From: Onchidella celtica | Taxonomy: Eukaryota; Mollusca; Gastropoda; Systellommatophora; Onchidiidae | Reading direction: 5' to 3' | Assembly: GCA_963931925.1 (NCBI GenBank) | Contig: OZ007583.1 | Location: forward strand, 11,485,276 to 11,549,275 | Length of the DNA stretch: 64,000 nt | Shown here: piece by piece, positions 52,401-61,400 of the stretch | Layout: each line of letters opens with the position of its first letter | Numbering within the stretch: position 1 is the first letter of the stretch | Notes under the pieces: generated by a model | Databases searched by the model: none | Told to the model about the DNA's origin: nothing | The model's input: the letters and a program-made list of their open reading frames with translations, nothing else | Translations under genes and position numbers: made by a program

Positions 52401-55400
52401 AAAGTAGGAAAACTGTCAAATGGATCTTGCAGCGGGGAGAGGAGCACTGCGGATGCCGGGTGTGCTAGGATTTGCATTCCTGACATTAAATCAAATATTT
52501 TTGTTCCAAGTCCAGCTGCAACCCTTAGTTTTTTTGTGGTTTTTAAAAACACTGTCCATTTTTTTTTTTTTGAGTCCATCATAAATTCATCATTTGCAAA
52601 TTGTTTGCAAAGGCCACACCCATCACCTACCTTCTTGTAACTTGTCTTCATCTACATGTAACAAATTCAGCACAAATTCGGCCTGGGAAACCAAATAAAC
52701 AAAAAATTAGACAAATTAATGAAGACATTAAACCAACAGTATTTTCAATGCCTGACATTCCTGCTTGGGAAGCTGCAGCATAAATTGTGTAATATTTGAA
52801 TGGTTACTTTGCAGCATGAATTTGCATACACATTGTGAGCTGATCAAGAGAACAGTTATAAAGACTTTAAAGCTGGGTTTTCATATATGGAAATGGAAAC
52901 GGAAAAGGAAATGTCAAAAACCCTTCAACTAATGAAATAGGAAAAAATACTATCATGTGTACGAAATGCTCAAGATGGCCATCACTACTTCCTCATTCTC
53001 AACTGTTTGTCTGTGTACATGTTATACTGTCTAGATTGGAATGAAGATCTGATCACTATGAAGCAAACAATCACAAAATTACTTGCCCTCCTGTGAAAGA
53101 GAGACTCCAAACTTTAGATCATCACTAAAGTTTACTCATATGTGGATCTCTTTTGCTTTTTTTTTTTTTTTTTTTCAAATATGGGCTGATAGTGCTTGGT
53201 AAATCTTGAAAAACTGACTTCAGGGCTTGGACTGTCATCCAGTTTGAACATTTGTAGAAATTGACTTTTTTTTTTTTTTTTTGTGAAAATGGGCTGTAAA
53301 GGTTTGCTAGAGCCCAAGAAACAAACTCCAGACCTTAAAATTTCATCAATTTTGGCCATCTAAGGCAGTTTTGTTTTGAAAATAGACTCTGAAGTCTGGC
53401 ACAAACACATAAGAGCTTCAAATGATCAAATGACCACTTGATGGCAAATGTGTTTCATGTAATTTATTGTCATGGTCATTCCACAATTGCTGTAGTCATT
53501 TTTTTGGTGTTTTTAGAACATCAAAAAGTTTACTTTGGATATAAAGTGGCAGCCTTTGATTGGGGAGCATAGTATTTTACAAAGAAAGTTACAGCTGAAC
53601 AGTGAACACAACTCTGTATTTTCTCTTTCTGGCTTTGTAATGAGACTGCTCTCCCCCCACAACAGTGTAATTTGTAATTTAGGTGAATGTGGGTTTTCAT
53701 TTAAAAACTCATTAGTCAACGAAACAAAACAATTTAACTGTTGTATGGTGGAACATGATTGTCTGATTAAGGTGAGCAATTCATCTCAAAACACACAAAA
53801 AATGACTTAGGCCATTAGGGAAAGACTGTGACTTTATGCTATAGCCACTTAGCTTTCATACACTTGCCTGACATATGACCTAACTCTTACCCGTCTCAGT
53901 AAATCTGCAGCTTGAGTGATGTTCCCTTGATGAAATTCCACAATCCCTTGTAGAAGGTACAACCTCATGAACAGAGCTTGTTCTGTGCCAGTCCCGCCCT
54001 GAGTTAGACAATATCATTGTCAAAATGTGGCAAAATGAAAAAGTTGTATGTAACAAAGCCTTGCATAAGAAATAATACAGAAACAATGCAATAAAATGCA
54101 TAGGAAAAGTTAAGACACACCAAGCTTTTGGTATGTTTACCTTTATTAAAGGGGAAAAAAATGTAACAGCGTGGAAAATTGAACCAATGAAAATGAAAGA
54201 ACAGTAAAGAACAATACAACAAAAAGAGGTAGCGACCAGTGATAGGGAGTTGATGAACTCTTATACAAGCCACAGAAAATCTGTGACGTCGCAGCAAGGC
54301 TTGAAGCAAAGACAAAATGTGCCTTGCTGCCACCACAAAGATTGTCTGTGGTTTGTATAAAAATTCATCAATAATGTCATTGTCTTAATAGGATGTATTC
54401 AGAAATAAGATTCCTGGTAATACTGATAACAATATCAATCATAGTTGTCAATGACCACCAATTGTAACGACTGCCAGTCCTTAGGAAGATGCTTCTATTT
54501 GAATTATTTCAAAGTGAGATTTAAAAGTTAGGAATCTATGAACTAACATGTTTAATTCAGAATCCTTCATGTCAAATGACAGATTTTATGCTGCTGTTTT
54601 CAATCAAATTTCAGCAAACTTGCCTTCAGTCAAATGTCTGTGTTCATCTAGTTGTCTTACTCAAATGTCAGATTTTACACTTGGTGTCTTCTCTTCAATG
54701 TCATTATTTATCTGCTGTTCTCACTCAGGTGCCAATCCCAATGTTCTCACTCAAACGTTAACGCTGTTGTCACTCAAATGTCAATGTTTATCCCAAAGTT
54801 CTCACTCAAACATTAACGCTGTTGTCACTCAAATGTCAATGTTTATCCCAAAGTTCTCACTCAAACATTAATGCTGTTATCACTCAAATGTCAATTTGCT
54901 GTCTCCCTACCTTGATGGCTGCCAGCCTCTCCATCTTTTCACCATAGCAACGTTTGAAACAGGTCTCACTGGTCTGTAGTCTGGCCTCTGCAACAAGGAG
55001 CAACAAAAGATAGTGCAAATTCCTGTTTTCGCGCTGCAGGCAACAATTTCAACCAACTGAGCAGGTAGGTTTATTTTACCTACTTTAAGTCTCTAACTAA
55101 AATGTTCCTTAGACTGTGTTAACAATTGATTGCAGATTTAGACTTAAAAATACTTTGATGTATATGAGTGAACAGCATAAACAGTGATGAAAAGACCAAA
55201 TTACAACATCACAGTTTTGATGTAACCACTATTATGACATGCGTCACCATTTTTGAAACATAAATGTATGCAGATACATGTATTTTCATCAAGAAGTGAT
55301 ATGATAACTGGAATACAATTTTTTTCAGCATGAAATGGTAGGGCCACTATATCAGCCATGCGGCAGTCTTCTGAAACCTATGATGGCCAATATAATTATT

Positions 55401-58400
55401 GGCCCTGTGGCAACAAGAGGGTTAAGTTAAACTAGAAATGCAACATAATTTTATTGAGACAATACTCAGAGCTGTCCACCTACACCAAGTCATGTCTGCA
55501 TTGATGGCAAATGCCATCCCTCTTTGATTACATACAGCTTGTGCTTAATGCGGGAAAATACTCTTGTTAAAGGCCAAATAACCAATGTGACACCGTGCAA
55601 GGGGAAATCCCACATAAAAACTCTATGTTTAATATAAAGATAAAAACCATGTTTCCCTGCATCATATTCTGTTAATTGTCCTCTAATAATCCTTGAGCTT
55701 CTGTTCAACAAGATTTGGATTTCTCTAGCACCAAATATTCCTTGCAACTGCTGTGAGTCTTTCTGTGCCACATAAAACAATAAAGATGTAAATTTTGGGA
55801 TTTCATTCTTACTTGCATCTGGCAGCTGCTCCAAATTCTTCAGTGCCAGGTAGCACCACACTATATCCAGGCACAAGATTGCATAGTTGTCAGTGGCTTG
55901 AAGGAGTTGTGAACTGCACTTGCTGAAGAGATGTCAAGAAAAACAAGAAACATATAAATTGTTGGGAATTTCCCATACTGCTGTATGTGCATTTTGTCTT
56001 TTTGAGAAAACTAGGATTGAATGGTTGAAGAGTTGTGTAAAATCAGGGTGTTTTTTTTCAACAGGCTTCAAAATCAAAACTGGCATAAAAATGCCCACCA
56101 AATATACATCACAAAATTAGGAGTGAGAGAACCACTTCCATGACAAAACCTCAAAATTGGCAAATTTGTGGCATACAACAATATAGTGAATACCTTAAGA
56201 TATTATGTTAATTACAGAGTACAGATGGGAAAGAATGACATAAACTCTTTGTAGAAACTCAGATTAATATCTTATGGATTAGAACAAAAAAACTTCATTG
56301 AAAATATCCCATGGAATTCCTTGACAAGATCACAAATTAATGAAATCCATGCATTTTCAAATAAGAAAATCCATCACACTGAAATGACACAAATTTGGAA
56401 ATACATCAGCATAGCGATATCATTTTACTATTCCTCTTTCATTGCATATCTGAATTTCTTAACATATTTTTTGAATGGGAAAAGAAAGACTTGCCAAATA
56501 TAGATTTCATCACCATTCTCTAAAACTGTTGTAATTAGTTTTGGCTACTTTTCAGGAGAAATGAAAAAACTTGTTTTATTTTAGCACGACTGGTTTAGTT
56601 ATTTTTGAAAGTTTGCTATTCAATTATTTTTCAGCTTGGGTGTCCATAACCAAGATCATTCAATGCGACTTTGCATGTAGCTGAATATATATAAAAATCG
56701 ATTTTTCAAATTTGTAAGTTACTACAGTCTTAGGGAACAGTGCCAATATTTTGGCATGACAGAGTTGGGAATTATGAATTTAGTTAGCAATACATTTTGA
56801 AATAAGCTGCTTGATGGACACATTAAGGCCACCGTATATCTGACCACTTGGTGCTGCCAAAGTACTTCAGGCTATTGTTTCCATTTCCAGTCTACCTGAA
56901 TTCAGCATCTGCTTCTAGGAAGAGCGGCAAAGCCTGAGACACTTTCTTGTTTTTTAAAGCCGTTCGTCCTTTTTCATGGAAGGTCATGGCCATGGTCAGT
57001 GCCTGACAAAAAAGACAAGACTGGATTATCAGTTGAAAAAAAAACAAACCATTTTATTTCCAGCTATTACACAGGACACAGAAAAATGGCTGAAACACTT
57101 ATATCTATACAAATCTCTATGACCCAAGGCCTTCTTCAATCTAAAAAAAAAAAAATATGCGCCCCCACCATGATGGGAAAAAAGTTAGTATGCAGTATAT
57201 TACAAAAGATTAAAAAATATATTTATATACTCGGCATGCCAACATTCAAAAGAAATGCTAATTAAAATCCAAGCTCAACAAAGAAACCACCAATGTAACA
57301 TAATTAAACAACAGCTTATGTACAAAGTTAAGTTAAATAGACTATAAAATTAACCCTTTGAACCCTGACCTGCTGACCTTATCCGGATAAGGACGAAAAA
57401 ATTCGGAGGGCCCGTGTGCACGTTAAAGATACCTTGGCAGTTGGAAATCGTAAAGAGCAGGCCGAAAGGCCGCTGCCCGGGCAAAATTGAAATTAATAGA
57501 TTAAAATTTATCCATATCATCCCCCCCCCCCCCCCCCCCGCCAGAACAAGAAATAATAAAACAAGTAAAGTGAGGTGTAAATGCCAAGGGCAGCGAACCT
57601 CCTAAAATAAAGACCTCAAAACCAAACTGACCTGCTGACCCTACCAGCACCCCCCACCTGAGCTCCCAGAAGAGAGGTGGCCAAAAACTCACAGTGCATG
57701 CATACACAGCTGTACACTCACAAAACAACCACATACTCACAATATATAAGTGTCAAACACTCAACAAACGGTCCTAACCATGATTATTTCCAATATTCCT
57801 GTTTGTTGTGCCAGTCATGCCAGCATGTACTCCCTTTCTTGAGGCACAGGTAGCGTTTGCAAAATCCACACCAAAAGGTCGTTTCCACTTTTAAAACTCT
57901 TCAAAAACAGCTTTCAAATGTACTCCTTTCATTCAATAATGACAACAATGACTGCTCAATTACTTCCTGCTGCTATCCCGCACCAAATGTTTATTTATTT
58001 TCTCATTGGATGGAAATAGGGCAGCACCAAATAGGAAGGGGTGTGCCTATCCCACTTTTGCGGGATCTCGGTTGACAGTGACCTTCGAGCTGTCCCGCTT
58101 TTGCGGGATCTCAGGTTCAAAGGGTTAAGATCTCTAGAGGAAACCCCTAAGTCCCATTCTGAAATCCCATGCCCCATCAAGACATTGCCACCCCCCACCG
58201 GTGGGACGATTGTTATAAAGATTCATTTAAACTGAGCAGCAGATGATAAGCTTACGAAAATCTCTCTCCATGACACTTAAACATGGTCAAACTATATTTA
58301 GGTGAGAGACAAGATCATCTAGTGAATCATACTTTTTTCTCCTCTCTGGGAAGGTTTAGTGGTCTGCCATTCTGGTCTGCTATCTGGATGTCAAAATCTT

Positions 58401-61400
58401 CATCATCTGAACATAAAAAAAAAAAATGCAATATTAGCCCTCAGATTGGTGCTCACAACTATAGTCGCGAGGGTCAGCTGACCGTTGCCTGGCGCTCGCG
58501 ACTATAGTCGTTTTTTCCTGTTTTGGTATTTAGCCTAACCCTATGAAACTGCTACAACTGGCTAATACGATTGGAGTCTTTTCTAAAAGGTAGAATAAGC
58601 AAAAGAATCTGCCGCCGGGGGATCAGAAAGTACTGAAAGAATCCACCGGTCTAAGAGTTAGATAAGATAGAGAAGATAAGAATCATTTTACATGTACTTT
58701 CCCATGTGGGAAATTTACTATCACAGAGTACTTAAAAGCACATACATGACAGCCACATCTCGTATATCATTACTTGAACAAGTTATAACTCAATAGCAGG
58801 CATAACACATGAAGTAGCACAGCATGGAACCTTAATAGAATATGGCACAGATGTAGCTAGAATGCCTTGTTGAGGCAATTTGCAGATGGTAAATGATCTT
58901 CTGTATCTTTTTCCATTTGCTTAGATGTGGCTACTTGTTAACATGACAAATACTGATTTTACTAAACCTATGTTGAAATCTTCATTATCGCAATATATCA
59001 AAAAATACATCAGTGTTAGGCTATTTTCGTTAATATGACAAAAAATATTAATTTTACTATTACTAAGAACATCAACTTTCTGTACCACCAAGTACATAGT
59101 CTACATGTATTTTTGTTGTAAATCCTTCAGAATCAAAGTATTCTGCTGCACTGAATGAAAAAAGGAAACTCTGAGGTTCAGCAGTGATTCTGATTTATAC
59201 ACCTCATTTGTGGTCCCTGTCAGTTTCTGTAGCAATTTGTTCTGTTCATGGCAGATCAATATTTTTCTCCCAATGTTTTCAAGTAAAGGCCTGTTTACAC
59301 TGGTAGGTTTTAGGAATAGAAAAACGGAATCGAGGCCGTGGGGGAAGAACTCTCCTAGCTTTCCGATTTCCCCCTCGAAACGCGGCTTGTTTACACTAGT
59401 CCGTTTTCTGAATGAGAAGTGATGCGCATCGTTTGTTTTGGTCATGTGAGTGACTGGGATGGATGCTCGTGTGGCGGCCGCTGGCCTCTCACTCGTCGAG
59501 CGAAGGAAATGTTCGGTTCAGCATTTCAATGTATGAATGTGAAATTAATCTGATCTTTCAAGGCTTTTATCACTCACTAAAATTCCAAGGGCTTTAGTTC
59601 TCGTCTGCTTGTTATGACATGTGGGCGATTTAGTATCCCATAGACAGCTCTCGCCCTCAAGAATGTCTGGGTGAAAGTTTCTTCGATAGGTCTACCGAAC
59701 GCCATTACACCGAGGTGGTAGTCACGTGACTCATAACCTTTCCGAAATCGGAATGAAAATAGGAATGGTTCTATTCCAGCGTTTCAGGGGGAAATCGGAA
59801 AGGAAATAGGAAAGGGTCGGATTCCATTCCGATTTCGGAACAGTGTAAACGCGACAGGCTTCCCGCTAGATTTCCTTTCCTTTTTTCTATTCCTAAAACC
59901 TACCAGTGTAAACAGGCCTTAATGAAATTATACACGTTCCTTGAATGACTCAACCTTTTTTCAGTGGGAAAGCTGCAAAATGACAATTACTAATGTTATT
60001 GACTCTGCCATGCCTAACTTACATTGTGTTCTCTTAGCATACCATCAACATACCCTATAGACTGGTTTATATTATATCAAGGGGTCTTTGCCATATTGCT
60101 ATATTATGCGACATTTTGCCACTTTTTGTGAGGCTTTGTCATGAAAGTGGTTCTCTCACTCATAAGTGTCATTCCAATAGATTAAAAACTTTTTGAGATG
60201 TTTGTGGTGTAACGTTGTGTGTGTTTTGGCCAAGACTTTACACAACTGTTCAAACTTTCAATCCTCATTTTCTTGAAAATGTAAAAAAGCACATATGACA
60301 ATATAGAAAATCCACGACAATATATACATCATGCGACAGAGGTAAAACTAATGGATTTTTGTCACTGATACATGAAATAGTGTAAGAAAAATACTTTTGA
60401 ATCGTTATATTCTATAATTTATGGACAAGGTAAAGTTTACCATCATCTCGAGAGGAGAGTAACTCAGCAGCGTGACGCGTCCTCTCTACCTCCACAATCT
60501 CGGCCTCCTTCTCCACGACCTTGGCATCCGAGGAGGTCATGACCATGGCCATCAGTTCATTGCCATTCTGGACAACAACAGATGTATACCAAGTGTGACA
60601 AATGACAGAAACACAAATGCTGATGTTCGACAAATGGCAACAACCAAAAAGCTGATGTGCAGGACATATGACAGCAACAGAAATACTGATTTGTGACAAA
60701 TGGACACAACAAAAAGCTGATGTGTGACAAATGACAACAACCAGAAAACTAATGTGTGACACATGACAGCAACAGAAATGTCTGATGTACAGCAAATAAC
60801 AACAATCAAAAAGTGGATATGTGACAAGTGATAGCATGATAGCAGCATAATTATCATATTACTAGAAATGAAGTATCAAGATGTGGGAAAGGTTTAAATA
60901 AAGCTGTAGCTCATGACTGAAATGTATATTTCTTTTGATTTTTATTACTGTTTCATACCAAAGAGTTGACAAACTGGCCAAATGAATGGATACCTGAGTG
61001 AATAAGTGAATGATGGGATAGTTGAATGTACATAGAGCCAAACAGACATTTATGTGAAAAGCATTAAACTGAATATTTTAGAAAAACTTCCCAAAAAATC
61101 TGATGAGCAAAGCAGCAGTACTATGCACATGAATGTTTTCAATAAAAAGTTAATGTATTAATGAATTTTTACCGCCATTCCCTGTTCTGTGAGCAACTTT
61201 TTGTCATTCACAACTTTGCCTCGACAGATCAGTTTCAGCAAATGAGAAGGGATGTCAAAAGTTGTAGATATAAGGTTCTTCAGATCTGCCCCAAGGATAT
61301 CCAAGCCACATTCAATTGGGACTGGCTTTCTGGGACCTCTCTGCAATCAAATCACCACCAAAATGATTATAAATGTGCTGAATTTTCTACATATTTTATT

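Noticed and set aside
52385-52640. GC-richer patch with a minus-strand frame next to NUB1 exon 10
   Set aside because: The homologous part is only exon 10 itself (52631-52682); the remainder has no family match and follows its donor.
60412-60837. A 141-codon minus-strand frame rich in Cys, His and Ile
   Set aside because: Only its end is real (NUB1 exon 4); the rest is translation of the 32-bp minisatellite past the acceptor, which explains the repeated peptide pattern.
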